A stretch of DNA of 64,000 bases, from NCBI GenBank assembly GCA_019828595.1, contig JAHQRK010000031.1, forward strand, positions 1-64,000, written 5' to 3'. The DNA comes from Aphanomyces cochlioides. Taxonomy: Eukaryota; Oomycota; Saprolegniomycetes; Saprolegniales; Verrucalvaceae. The notes under the pieces were generated by a model that saw only the letters and a list, made by a program, of their open reading frames with translations, was not told where the DNA came from and did no database searches. Positions 48,122-60,495 of this stretch are shown here, one piece after another (the stretch's first letter is position 1; each line of letters starts with the position of its first letter). A program made the position numbers and the translations under genes.

Positions 48122-49189
48122 ATGGACATGATGAGCTGTGTTGGAGCCGAGGGAACTCTCAACGAGCACTGCCATCCTGTTGTGGAGATAACTCTGTGCG
48201 GGAAGGAGCATCCATCGCCTTCCCTTTTCTCTGCTGCTAAATCTCGTGTGCATTCATGTAGCCAGGAGTTTGTCCTTGAAAGCGCTTTCAAATGGGACGA
48301 CGGCACGCGGCAGACGACGAATTCACTGTTCTTCATTGGATTGCAATGGAGGGAAGTGGAGAAATACTGCGTCGATGAACTGGTAGAGACGGGGTAACGT
48401 TAGATCCGTTTGGATTGCACTTGACTCGAATGTGTCGTCAAAGGTCAACATGCTTGGAGCTATTCTGACAGGATCCGAGTTGGTCAACGATCCATGCGCT
48501 TCCTTGGTTTCTTCGGAATGTTCTGGTGCCGAAACCTAGCGAATCTTCCAGAACGTGCATGGTAGTACCAGACTCGGAGTCTCCCTGTGGAATGCCTGCT
48601 CCTGGAAACAACGGCAGTCGAATGCAGCACCCTCTGCTGGTCTCTGCTGTTCATATGCGAGAGCAACATACTCGAAACAACTTTCAACCTCTCAATCAGC
48701 TCTTTTGGCTCACGAGGTACACAGGAAGCAACGACATTTCTCGCAAACTTTTCATCTGAAGGGGCATCCACCGCGACGCTTTGGCGCACGGTGGGAACCC
48801 AACGGAGCGAATTGATGTCCAATGTTCGATGCGGGCGAGTCAGCAACACTTGGATGCAGAATAGCCTTCAGAAAGAACTCAAGGCTGGAAACTCGGTACG
48901 TCCAAGCAGGTTGACAGAGAGAGCGCGACGTTTCTCCATGTCACGTGGAACGACGACAGTGTTTCCATCTCGTTCTCAACGTTTTCTCCACGTCGTCACA
49001 CAACGAGAGAAAGCCCAGTGGTCCTATTTGAGTCGCTTGTATCTTGAGGATCAAGCGTGCAACGCAGCCTCATCCGATCGATTCGATTCACTCTGTGACG
49101 ATATGGACCACATGTTTCTGGAAAGTTTCTCGGTCGACCAAAACTTTTTGACCTCTGATCTTCCAGTCTGGACGGACGATAGTTGAAAC
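48122..49189. other. Coding-like sequence, strand and exon structure unresolved
   Basis: On plus, 48122-48397 opens MDMMSCVGAEGTLNEHCHPV, and a frame ending at 49186 closes with ASSDRFDSLCDDMDHMFLES and PVWTDDS. On minus, 48849-48484 contains the plausible DAPSDEKFARNVVASC, EPKELIERLKVVSSMLLSHM, and a nearby minus frame has MLTFDDTFESSAIQTDLTLP. Both strands look protein-like over the same bases. The best guess is a spliced gene on one strand with antisense openness on the other. No domain is recognised. Confidence 0.3.
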
Positions 49190-49249
49190 GTTACCAACAA
49201 ACTTGAACATGGGTGTACTCGTCTTGGCATTTGTAAAGCTCTTGAGTGC

Positions 49250-51092
49250 GGGAGATGTTAAACATCGAATCCTTTTTTCTATTTGTCAGACCCTTTTAAC
49301 TTGAATAAAGTATGCACATACAAATCATTGTATAACCATAAATCTAGTATGGCTAGTTGCTGTACTATCTTCTTTGTGTTCGCTTTGCGTCTGGATTGAC
49401 AAGAGAGACAGACAGATGCCACAAACGACTTGAAGCATTATGATGGTTCCTTACTTTACTGTTAAGTGTCGCGTGAGAGGAAAATTCATTCGACTCATTA
49501 AAAGTTGACATGCAACCCAGGCTTGCATCGTTCATTAGCATCGATATCTTTACTTGAGAAAACATACATTACAATTTGGTGCGACAAGAGTTCATCATGT
49601 AGCTACTGATGCAGATGTATATATGCGGAGCCTGCGAGGTATTTGTAGATCTGCAATTGCTTTGACATCCTGTCAACTATAAGAATTTCATTTGATGGGG
49701 AAAGAGTAATCAACGCAGTCGACTATCTGTCGTATTTGTGGGTGTATCTGACATAGACTGCTACCAATTCTGTGACTTGCGATTATTGATAGCAACCACG
49801 TCCATAATGTAAATCTATTCTACGTCAACTATGGTCTTGTTCTTACAGAGTCAATTGATTTCTCATGAGTCGCAATAAGCTTACTATAGAAAGACTTTGA
49901 ACTCCACTGTAGGCACAAATGCTCAACAACGATGCAGTAGAGTACGATTTAAATGCATTCAGTTAAATGGTCCGAATTTTCCGTGAGTATGGCAAACTGC
50001 TTGTCGAGTACTTTGAAGTAGAAAATACATTTATGGCTCGAATATTTTTCAAAGGAAAGCTGCTAGATTGCAGTTCGATAGGTTTGCTCGAGAAAACATG
50101 CAATACATTTTAGTGCTATAAAACTGCAAAGTCTCCAGCCACTATTTCCACACGCTATGTGTTGTAAGCTATTTGCAAAACAGAAATTGATACTGCGTCA
50201 TAGTTGAACATTTGAACCTGCACTGCATTTGAAAGTTGTTCTAAAGTAGGCATATGAATTGCTGTAAGAGCAATTGACATGAAGTAAATTTGTGTTGTGG
50301 TCGTGATCGCCCGTATTATTCGCAAGTCACAAAACTAGTTGAGTTGAGCACTCAGCAGTCTTTGGCAAGTAGACCCACAACAACGACAGATAGTCGATTG
50401 CGTTTAATAATATTTCCCCGTCAAATTAATGAATGATCGTTGACAAGATATCAAGGAATTTCAGATCTACAAATATCTCACAGACTCAGTGTTAATATAG
50501 GCGCACCAGTAGCTTCATGATTAGCTTTGTAGTCTAGACCTCTACAGCAACGAAGTGCAGTGTTTGTTCTCTCGAGTAGAGTTATCAATGCTAATCATGT
50601 AAGCTGTCGTATAGATCAAGTCGTATGAGCCTGCAACTATGATTCAACCACCAAGAAAATGCAGGCTCCACCCTGCAAGCCTATGTCAACTTTTAATGAG
50701 TCCAATGAATTTTCCTCTCTCGCAACACTTCTATTTCCGGGAGTTAGACAAAAACGAATGACTCTGCTTTCTTCTTCATGCTGTTTTTCATAGCGCCGTT
50801 CGCCTCCAAGCATTCATAACAGAGTTTGTCCAGTTTGTTCAGAGTTTCTTTTCAGCTCCAAACAATATTCTAGCGTGTTTTCTACTCCCAACGGAATCAT
50901 AATAATGCTTCAAGTCGTTTGTGGCATCTGTCTGTCTCTCTTGTCAATTCAGACGCAAAGCGAACACAAAGAAGATAGTACAACAACTAGCCATACTAGA
51001 TTTATGGTTATACAATGATTTGTATGTGCATACTTTATTCAAGTTAAAAGGGTCTGACAAATAGAAAAGGGGTCCGATGTTTAACATCTCCC
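49250..51092. mobile_element. 1,843-bp fold-back transposon with 9-bp target duplication
   Basis: The ends GGGAGATGTTAAACATCG (left, from 49250) and CGATGTTTAACATCTCCC (right, to 51092) are inverted copies. Both are flanked by CTTGAGTGC (49241-49249 and 51093-51101). The outer 205 bp of the two arms are almost identical (for example the block with CATACAAATCATTGTATAAC). Inward, similarity continues with indels for roughly another 600-700 bp, for example GAGGAAAATTCATT(C/G)GACTC. A third, direct copy of a CGAGAAAACATGCAATACA-like segment lies near 50090. It has no significant open frame. A 9-bp duplication with very long inverted repeats fits a non-autonomous Mutator-like or Foldback element. 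It ends 105 bp before the start codon of kinase A, so it occupies that promoter region. Confidence 0.88.
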
Positions 51093-51197
51093 CTTGAGTG
51101 CGCAGAAGAGACCACCACCACTAAACATGTGACGCTGCCTTTCATCGTCTCGTTCTATTGCTTCTGTCACACTTGCTTCATATCCATTTGCATCAAG

Positions 51198-53894
51198 ATG
51201 AGATCCTTCGCTCTCGCATTGGCTGCCACTGCTGGCGTCCATGCAGCGAGCTGCCCGTACCAGGCTTTGCCCAGCAATATCAATTTGATCGAGGTTTGGG
51301 ACACACAGTACTCGACATGCAAGACAGATCGGTGCGTCGTCGACCGCAATTGCAACACGGCCGACGCAAGTGGTAAAGTATACGACCAGAATAATTTCCA
51401 AGCGTTTGGAAGCTTTCTAAGTGCCGCTAAGACCATCTCAGCATGGTACTATTACTACTTTTCCTTGTGGCATTGAAAAGTCTGTAGGATCTGGAATTTC
51501 AGCGGCACGACAGTCGATATGTCGATGGTGGCATACCCCACGTTTGTCAGCTATCTGTACGAACATCATAGCTCCATTTGGGCTGACAGACCATGATAGA
51601 TCGTTCTCCAATGCTGATACCATGAGCTTGCCAACACCTCTCAACCTCCACGCGTCGACATTGTGTGTTGCATCACGGTGGATATGTTCACTAACTTTAT
51701 CTCTAGGCTATTCAAAGATATTTCATCGTTCTCGGGACCAAAGACTTGGAACTCGGAGCTTACTGACTTGTACGTTTATTCCATCCCAAAACTTAACGTC
51801 GTCGTGCAGGACATTGGAAAACGTCAATTTGAAATCTTTGCCGGCGATTCCGAGCACATTGACGGCTTTGTACGTTGATCTATTGTTTGAGGAATTTGAC
51901 GCAGCTCTAGGCATGTCCAACGCAATTCTCTGTCGAGTTTGTCGGAATTGAAAAGTCTTCCAACGTCCCTGCAGCTTTTGTATGTGGTCTATCTCATCAG
52001 CATGGAGCGCTCACTCGCATCCTTTTAGAAATATCAGCCAAAATGCGTATACCGAATTGTCAACTTTGAATTGGCGCAACCTCCGTCGATTGTACGCACG
52101 AACTCTCCACGATCTTTTCATGTTTATGTTGGATAGGTACCTGCAAAACAGCGGCAAGCTGACCCGAATTGTCAACGTGACATTTAGCTCGCTGCTTATC
52201 TACTTGTATGAACACTCGAATGAGCGTGGATTCAAACTATGGCATAGGCAAGTGAAGGGCCTTGTGCTGTCCAACTGGATGATGGATTCAAGCACGTATC
52301 AAGTGCTGAGTCAACTCCAGCCAGAGCGGATGGCCTCGGGTGGCACGGATGATACAAGTTTGCTGGGGTATAACGCTGTTGATTCAACCATCGCATCGGA
52401 TCCATTGGATTGCGCAACCTCGAACGGGGAAATCAAAGCATTATGGACCACAAAATTTTCAGTCTGTGTACTCAAAGGACCAACCACCGCTACGCCCTCA
52501 GTTACGACATCCACGCCGTCGGTTGTGACGACCACCCTGGTACCGGTTGTGTCGCCTTCGCCTGCTGTGACTCCCATCGTTGTACCAGCTTCCACTCCCG
52601 ACTCTTCAACGACACCAGCCACGATGTCCAGTCGACCGACTTCACCAAATACGACCTCCCCAGTTGCCAATTCAACAACAACTGCGCAGCCCCCCTCTGG
52701 CACAAGCAACAACGTTTCGGGAACAGCGGGGGGTGCCTCGGAGGCTGTCAATTCGGCAACGACCACGCCGACTCCCCAAGCAACTGACGCACCAAGCTCG
52801 TTGGCGAGTCAGGGGTCAAGCTCGTCGAACACAGGGGTGATCACGGGTGCGTCTTTGGGTGGGGCTGCGTTTCTTGCACTGGTCATTGGTCTTTTTATCC
52901 TGCACCGTCGAAAGAAGACTACCAAGGAGGTGCCATTGACTCCGTATGCCGCGACTGCTACTCCAACAAATACATCAGCGAAAGGAAGCACTGCAGTGAA
53001 TATGGATGTCCTGGCTATGGTACGCATTGACGACCGAGAGCTCCTGCTGGAGCGAGTATTGGGATCTGGCGCGTTTGCTGACGTCTGGCTCGGCACATTC
53101 CAAGGCGAACCCGTTGCTGTGAAAAAACTGCACAAACAAAAAATGACGCCAGAGCGACACGAGTCGTTTGTGCGTGAAATTCAATTGATGGCCCAATTTG
53201 ACTCTCCATTTATTGTCAAATTGAAAGGCGCCGCGTGGACTCGTCCGTCAGATCTCAAGTGTGTCATGGAATTGATGGACAGTGGCGACTTGCGTGATTA
53301 TTTGAACGCGACCACGAGCCAAACGTTTCCATGGCGCGTCAAGTATGGCCATTTCTTGAGCATTGTGGAGGCGTTGGTGTATTTGCATTCGATGAATATC
53401 GTCCACCGCGATGTCAAGTCTCGAAATGTGCTGTTGGACTCAACGAAACCAGCCAAGTTGACTGATTTCGGCATTTCCAAGGAAGATATTCAAGCTACGA
53501 TGACTGTCGGCGTTGGAACCTTCCGTTGGATGGCCCCCGAAGTGATTCAATTTCAAAATTACACAGTTGCGGCCGATATTTATTCGTTCGGTACGATTTC
53601 TCCAATGATTTCTTGAATGGACTGACTGATGGTGTAGGCGTCGTGCTGTCTGAATTCGACACTCACCGAGTCCCGTACATCAACTCTGTGAATGGACAAC
53701 CGTTGGGCGACTCCCCCATCATGGTACAAGTCGTGTCTGGAAAACTCCGACCAAGTTTTACCAAACGCTGCCCCGAGTGGATCCATGACATGGCCCAACA
53801 GTGTCTGTCGTTTAAGCCAGAAGAGCGCCCCACGGCCATGCAGCTATCGCATACTATTCGCACCAAATTGCGAGAATTGAATATCCCTTACTGA
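51198..53894 (+). CDS. Receptor-like TKL kinase A
   Basis: Ten exons: 51198-51445, 51488-51556, 51600-51662, 51707-51769, 51810-51869, 51911-51979, 52029-52091, 52137-52205, 52248-53590, 53638-53894. They join to an open 767-residue protein. It has a signal peptide (MRSFALALAATAGVHA), an N-cap with SCPYQALP and CKTDRCVVDRNC, then seven repeat units (for example TLENVNLKSLPAIPSTLTAL; NAYTELSTLNWRNLRRL), one per small exon. A long Ser/Thr/Pro stalk, a membrane span (about 430-453, before HRRKK) and a kinase domain (about 487-767) follow. Kinase motifs are intact: GSGAFADVW, VAVKKL, HRDVKSRNVL, DFG, MAPEV. It likely senses an extracellular ligand and phosphorylates Ser/Thr inside the cell. Unlike its two paralogues it has no intron between the ectodomain and the stalk. 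Its upstream region is taken up by a fold-back element. Confidence 0.9.
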
Positions 53895-55034
53895 GGGCAT
53901 CAACCTGACCGAAAAAAAACTGAATGAGGTCCTTGATTTATAAATCCTCGCTTCCTCTTGTATGTGGTGAGTATAGTGGACCACCCACACTACCCCCGCT
54001 AAAGTGAGAATTTCAGCTCCAAAACTCTCCAAGTCTGGAGGGGCTGTCGCTTACTCTAAGCGGCAGCTCATCAAGACATTGGATGGTTGTTCAGTTCCAA
54101 GCCCTCAATTGCATAGGGAAAGAGGACCTATATGAAAAACGATACGGAAAGGATTTCGAGAAGCTGTTAAAAAATAATTTGCAACCACGCACAGCCTTGA
54201 TTTCTCCTGGAATGATATATCCTTCGAGAGCCGAAGTGATGACCCATTGTCCTTTTTGGTAATTTCTGAAATGATCGATTTTTGGCGAATTAGACTTCAG
54301 TTCCGATGATTATTGTACAGGAGGCATTACAACAAGGACATCTTCTCCAAGCCTTTCACGGAAACATTCCCACCAATGACGCTGGTGTTGAGCTGGAGCA
54401 ATTGACAACATGACTAGAAGACGGGACACTGGCAACCTTTCTGGCATTGGAGATCTTCTTGCATTGGATATAAACTGTGTAATATTGTCCAACATCGACA
54501 AAAAGTCGACATCGCAGACGCTCGATGTACCTGGGCCAAGACGACGCGGGCAATCTGAGGTACAATGCTGTGAGGGGATGACATTATTGCACCCCATTCA
54601 ATCGAGCAGTCGAGTGTGTTTTTGACGGTAGGCAAGCAGCTAACTGCTGAATATACGCCAGCTGGAGCCTCTGCTTTTTTCACCGACTGATGAACGACAA
54701 TTGAAAACATCTCGTGGATGATTTCAACTCGATTTACCAGCAAAAAACTGCCTCCTTTTTAAACTAACGTTAGAAAAAAAGCTAGTCTCCGCCAGGTCTC
54801 GGCCGCTATAGTCCTTGGTTATAAGCACAGTAGAACTCGAAAGCATGAAGTGGGAATAACGTTACGCTGAAATTGTGATACCGTAGTAGTGCAGAGTGCA
54901 AAGTGCACTGGACGCTTTCTGTCGGCTGTCGTGGAATTCTTCCCGACAATTTCCATATCAATTTACAAAGGTACAGTTGGCACTGGTGTTGGACTCGAAA
55001 TTTGTGCATCACAGGCATGACCAGCTCGAATTAC
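53895..55034. other. Intergenic region between kinases A and B
   Basis: A minus-strand frame (54743-54414) is open for 109 codons with some protein-like stretches (TVKNTLDCSIEWGAIMSSPH) but no motif I recognise. It could be a remnant. The last 130 bp before kinase B contain the promoter and 5' leader, with no clear TATA box. No poly(A)-type AATAAA is seen just after kinase A. Confidence 0.35.
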
Positions 55035-57588
55035 ATGCGAACTGCCGCCGCTGCGATGGTTTTAACAGCGGTAGCCTCTGCGAGCTGCCCGTACCAAGCT
55101 TTGCCAAGCGGTATCAACTTGGTTGAGGTGTGGGATTTGCAGTATTCGACGTGCAAGACCGATCGCTGTGTTGTCGACCGAGATTGCAAGACTGCAGATG
55201 CGAACAACAAGATATACGATCAAAACACATATCATGCCTTCGGCAGCTTTCTCGACGCATCGAAAACGCTTAGTGCGTGGTATGAATGGCTTTCCAACTT
55301 GAATTTCATCGTGAGATGTCCAGGGGATGGGATTTCGGCGGACTCACGATTGACATGTCATTCGCAGCTTATCCAACGTGGATCGACTATCTGTAACCTC
55401 TACGATGATATCGCCTGCGGTGTTCATATATTGAATGTCTAGGAGGATTTCCAATGCCGATACGATCAAACTTCCGACGCCATTCAATTGTCATGCCTCA
55501 TCTCTGTACTCAACTCGCCTACAACCGCCTAAACTAATCGTTGCTTTCTTTTAGAGTGCTGAAAGACATCAAGTCGCTAGCAACTCCAACGACGTGGTAT
55601 TCTGAGCTGACAGACTTGTACGTCTTGGTGTTAGAATTGCGGAGTTACCAACCTTCAACTTAGAACGTTGGAAAATGTGAATTTAAAGACTTTGCCGACT
55701 CTACCAAGCACGTTGACTGCCTTGTAATTCATAGCTGGATCACAAAATTTAACTGCATTCACAGGCGCGCCCAGCGGAATTCGCTGTCAAGTCTAGCTGA
55801 ATTGAAGAGTCTTCCATCGACGTTGCAACTTTTGTACTCCAATTTATCGTCTGACTTAAATTTCACTTGGAACAACGTAGAAATGTGAGCCAAAATGCGT
55901 ATACGGAATTGTCTTCATTGAATTGGCGGAATATTCGACGCTTGTATAACTTCTTCTCGATGACTTTAGTAACTCGTTTTTTAGGTATCTCCAAAATAAC
56001 ACCAAGCTGACGCGTATTGTCAATGTGACATTGAGCTCACAGCTAATTTACTTGTATGCTCTTCATTGTAAATGACACGTTAGAAATATTGTAGGCAACT
56101 CAAGGGCTTAGTGCTTTCAAACTGGATCATGGATGGGAATACTTATCAAGTCTTAAATCAACTCCAGCCCGAGCGGATGGGACCAGGCGGGACTGATGAC
56201 TCTGGACTTCTTGGATATAACACTGCCGACTCAACAATTGTATCTGATCCATTGGATTGCACAAATGCCAACGGAGCAATCAAAACTCTTTGGACGACAA
56301 AATACTCGGTCTGTGTTCTCGAAGGTATTTAATTTGGCTCTGATATCCAATTTATGTGGTATAGGATCAACCACAGTTCCACCGCCCACAACTGTAGGGA
56401 CTACAACAGCTCAAGCAACTTATGCTCCTGTCATGACTGTTTCTGCAAAACCATCTACCTCTCCAACAAACTCCTCGGATACCACACCATCTCAAGCGCC
56501 TTCTACAGGTGACAAGTCCAACACTGGATTAATTGCAGGTGTATCTGTGGGCGCTGTGGCATTTATTGGATTGACGGTTGGTTTGTTCCTTCTCTACCGT
56601 CGGAAAAAACACAAATATATACCTGGCATGACTCCATTTGGAGGATCGACGACACCGACAACATCAACAGAGAATGAAAACGGCGTTTACTTGGATATCC
56701 TCGCCATGTTCCGTATTGACGAACGAGATGTGGAACTTTATCATGTTCTCGGATCGGGTGCATTTGCTGATGTGTGGCAGGGCTCGTTTCAAGGAATGCC
56801 CGTTGCCGTGAAGTCAATGCACGGACACCGTGCAACACCAACGCATCTCGAGTCATTTGTTCGTGAAATTCAGCTCATGGCCCAGTTTGACTCACCGTAC
56901 ATTGTCAAACTAATTGGTGCAGCTTGGACTCGACCATCTAATTTGAAGTGTGTGATGGAATTAATGGATGGTGGGGACTTGCGTGATTGCCTGAGCGCCA
57001 CGACAACTCAAACATTTCCATGGCGAGTCAAGTACGATCACATCTTCAGTATTGTGGAGGGTTTGTCATATTTGCACTCATTGAATATTGTCCATCGTGA
57101 CATCAAGTCCCGAAATATATTATTGGATTCGACCAAACCTGCCAAGTTGACGGATTTTGGAGTGTCGAAAGAAGACATTCAGGCTACAATGACTCTTGGC
57201 GTTGGAACTTTCAGATGGATGGCCCCTGAAGTGATTCAATACCAAAATTACACAGTCGCAGCCGATATCTATTCATTTGGTACGTGAGTTTCAATAACGA
57301 TTCAACTTTTACGTTATTCTAGGAATGGTTTTGTCAGAATTTGACTCGCATCGACTACCATACGAAGATGTCATAAATTCTGCTAACGGAGAGCCGCTTG
57401 GAGATGCCCCAATTATGGTCCAAGTTGTCGCGGGCACCCTTAAACCTAACTTTTCACCGCAATGCCCTGAATGGGTGCGAGAATTAGCTTCACAATGTCT
57501 TGCATTCAGCCCGAAGGACCGACCGACAGCCATGCAGTTGTCAAATATTGTCCGCACGAAATTGAAAGAGTTGAAGATTTTCTTCTAA
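55035..57588 (+). CDS. Receptor-like TKL kinase B
   Basis: Eleven exons: 55035-55279, 55324-55392, 55443-55505, 55555-55617, 55664-55723, 55765-55833, 55881-55943, 55985-56053, 56095-56324, 56365-57279, 57323-57588. They give a 703-residue protein. ATG 55035 was chosen because MRTAAAAMVLTAVASA lines up with the signal peptides of A and C; an in-frame ATG lies 18 bp upstream. The architecture is as in A but with a shorter stalk (about 50 residues). The membrane span is about 364-386 (before YRRKK) and the kinase about 419-703, with GSGAFADVWQG, VAVKSM, HRDIKSRNIL, DFG, MAPEV. The exon sizes 69, 63, 63, 60, 69, 63, 69 match A and C exactly. An AATAAA at 57611 may be its polyadenylation signal. 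It converges with C, with 141 bp between the stop codons. Confidence 0.9.
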
Positions 57589-57729
57589 GAAAAATTGAAT
57601 GCTCAACTCGAATAAAGTTTTCCACTTTGACTGAGCTACGTTTGAAGGGACGATTATTGTCTGAGGCATTTACTAAGGTACAGGGACTGCATAAGCCTCA
57701 TTTTGTTCAACAAAAACAAATTACTCAAC

Positions 57730-60495
57730 TTAAGCCTTAGAATGGAATTCCTTCATTTGAGTGCGGACAATATACGAGAGCTGCATCGCAGTGGGGCGTT
57801 CCTTCGGGTTATGCGATAGGCATTGCATGGCCATGTCGAGAATCCATGGTGGACATTGCTTACTAAACGTTGGCTTGAGAGTCCCCGCGACGACTTGGAC
57901 CATGATGGGCGCATCACCGAGCGGTTCTCCGTTCACCGAGTTTGACACGTCTTCGTAAGGGATACGGTGAGTATCTAACTCCGACAATATCATGCCTAAC
58001 GAGCGAAATGTAAATTTCAAATGGACCATATATGATAATCATCGTACCAAATGAGTAAATATCAGCTGCCACCGTGTAATTTTGAAATTGAATGACCTCA
58101 GGGGCCATCCACCGAAAGGTTCCAACGCCGACTGTCATCGTTGCTTGGATATCTTCCTTGGAAATTCCAAAATCTGTCAACTTGGCTGGTTTCGACGAGT
58201 CCAACAAGACATTGCGCGATTTGATGTCTCGATGGACAATACTCAACGAGTGCAAATACACCAACGCTTCCACAATGCAGTGAATGTGGTCGATCTTGAC
58301 TCGCCATGAAAATGTTTGGCTCGTAGTGGCATTTAAACATTCACGGAGGTCGCCACCATCCATCAATTCCATCACACACTTGACATCCGACGGCCGCGTC
58401 CATGCCGCTCCAATCAATTTAACAATATATGGCGAGTCGAACTGAGACATCAATTGAATTTCACGCACAAAAGATACGAGTTGATTTGGCGTGGTGCGGT
58501 GTCGATGCATTTTCTTGACTGCCACGGGAGATCCAAGGAATGAGCCAAGCCAAACATCAGCAAAAGCCCCCGTGCCAAGTACACTGTGCAGCTGGAGTTC
58601 TCGCTCATCAATGCGCACCATGGAGAGCACATCCAAATTCAGAGCATCTTCTTTTCCAGTCATCGTTGTGCGTGGAGTGGTGCGTGGGGTGGTGCGTGGA
58701 GTTGTTGTGCCCCCGCCAAATCCATAATGTGTCGTGTCCTTGGCATTTTGTTGCCTGCGGCGGAAAACGAATAATCCAACAATCACGGCAACAAGCGCGA
58801 TCCCACCAACAGTAGCTCCAGCAATAACCCCAGTGCTTGACGAACTCGATGCTTGACTCGATTGCGAAGAAGGCACTGTAGGGGACTGTGGTGATGGTGG
58901 GGATGACGGGGAAGAAGCCCCCGGAGTAGTATCGGATTGAGTCGATGAGTCGGATGTAGATGTTGGCTTTGGCGTTGAGTTTGAGGTTGGCGTGTCAGAG
59001 GGCGACGTAGCAGGAGTGGACGATCCACCAGAAGTTGAAGTCACAATGGGGGAGGTGGAGGATCCTGCAGTAGTTGGCACAGGGACAGAAGTTGTATCGG
59101 AAGTAGTTGAAGTTGTCGGAGGTGACGTCGTAGCGGCTAAGATTCAATCTAATTTAGTACATAAATTATTGCATCTTGTACCTTGGAGGACACAGACAGT
59201 ATACTTGGTATCCCAAAGTGATTTAATTGCTCCATTCGCCGTGGAGCAATCCAATGGATCAGACGCGATAGTAGAATCGACGACATTGTAGCCGATAAGA
59301 CCAGAGTCATCCGTGCCTCCAGGTCCCATACGTTCTGGCAGGAGTTGGTTCAAGACTTGATACGTGTTAGCGTCCATAATCCAGTTGGAAAGCACCAAGC
59401 CTTTAAGTTGCCTACACAGCGCTGGTAAAATATTTTCAAATGGTAGCATGCTTACAAGTAAACAAGTTGAGAGCTGAATGTGACGTTGGCAATACGAGTG
59501 AGCTTTCCATTGTTTTGGAGGTATCTATTGAAAGTAAAAAGATTACAAGGCTTGTGATGAATTCAACGCACAGTCGACGAAGATTGCGCCAGTTGATCGA
59601 TGAAAGTTCAGTGTACGCATTCTGGCTCACATTTCTACTCGATAATTAGCCAAGGTAATCACTGAAGCTGCTATACAAGAGCGTAATCGACGATGGAAGA
59701 CACTTCAATTCAACCACACTGGACAACGAATTCCGCTGGACGTGCCTGCACAAACACTTCAGTTACACTTCACTGACAACGACAACGTACAATGCGGTCA
59801 ATGTGCTTGGAAGAGCTGGCAGTGTCTTCAAATTCACATTTTCCAATGTTCTAGGTCGATATATGAAACACTTCACTTCATGGCCTACAAGTCGGCGAGT
59901 TCAGAGTACCAAGTCGTTGGAGTCGTGAGGGACTTGATATCTTTCAATATTCTATCAGGGGGACGGGATAACCGCTTGGCATGGGAGATATAACGTACAA
60001 AGTAGTGGCATGGCAATCAAATGGCGTCGGGAGATTGATTGTATCGGCATTTGAGATCGATCTAGAGGATAAAACCATCAAAAACTCCGCCGATTACATC
60101 GTAGATTACAGATATTTGATCCAAGTCGGGTACGAAGCCATCGACATGTCAATCGAGTTGTCACCAAAGTTCCAAATCCTACGTGCAATACATACAAACA
60201 CGAGCACTTCGCAGTGGCTCTACCATGCTGAGATCGTCTTGACGGCATCTTGAAAGTTGCCAAAGGCTTGGTACGAGTTTTGATTGTAAACTTTGCCGCT
60301 CGCGTCGGCCGTGTTGCAATTTCGGTCGACCACACATCGGTCCGTCTTGCATGTTGAATACTGCGAATCCCAGACTTGAATCAAGTTGATGTTACGAGGC
60401 AGTGCCTGGTACGGACAGCTCGCCGCTTGTGCGGCTGAAGCTACGCTCAGCATCGAGGCAACGACTGCACTCGTTAGTACAGCCTGGGTGCGCAT
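57730..60495 (-). CDS. Receptor-like TKL kinase C
   Basis: Eleven exons, read right to left: 60495-60224, 60178-60110, 60061-59999, 59951-59889, 59850-59791, 59745-59677, 59634-59572, 59524-59456, 59411-59182, 59136-58048, 57995-57730. They encode 770 residues. A signal peptide (MRTQAVLTSAVVASMLSVAS) is followed by ASCPYQALP and CKTDRCVVDRNC, seven single-exon repeats and a Ser/Thr/Pro stalk of about 100 residues. The membrane span is about 421-443 (before RRRQQ) and the kinase about 485-770, with GTGAFADVWLG, VAVKKM, HRDIKSRNVL, DFG, MAPEV, all consistent with activity. The last exon (PYEDVSNSVNGEPLGDAP) is closer to B than to A. A stalk stretch contains repeated TTPRT, encoded by a short tandem repeat near 58675-58700. 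Confidence 0.9.

Noticed and set aside
52232..53209. Minus- and alternate-frame ORFs within the kinase genes
   Set aside because: They arise from biased codon composition of the Thr/Ser/Pro stalk and kinase domain; the real frames are fixed by kinase motifs.
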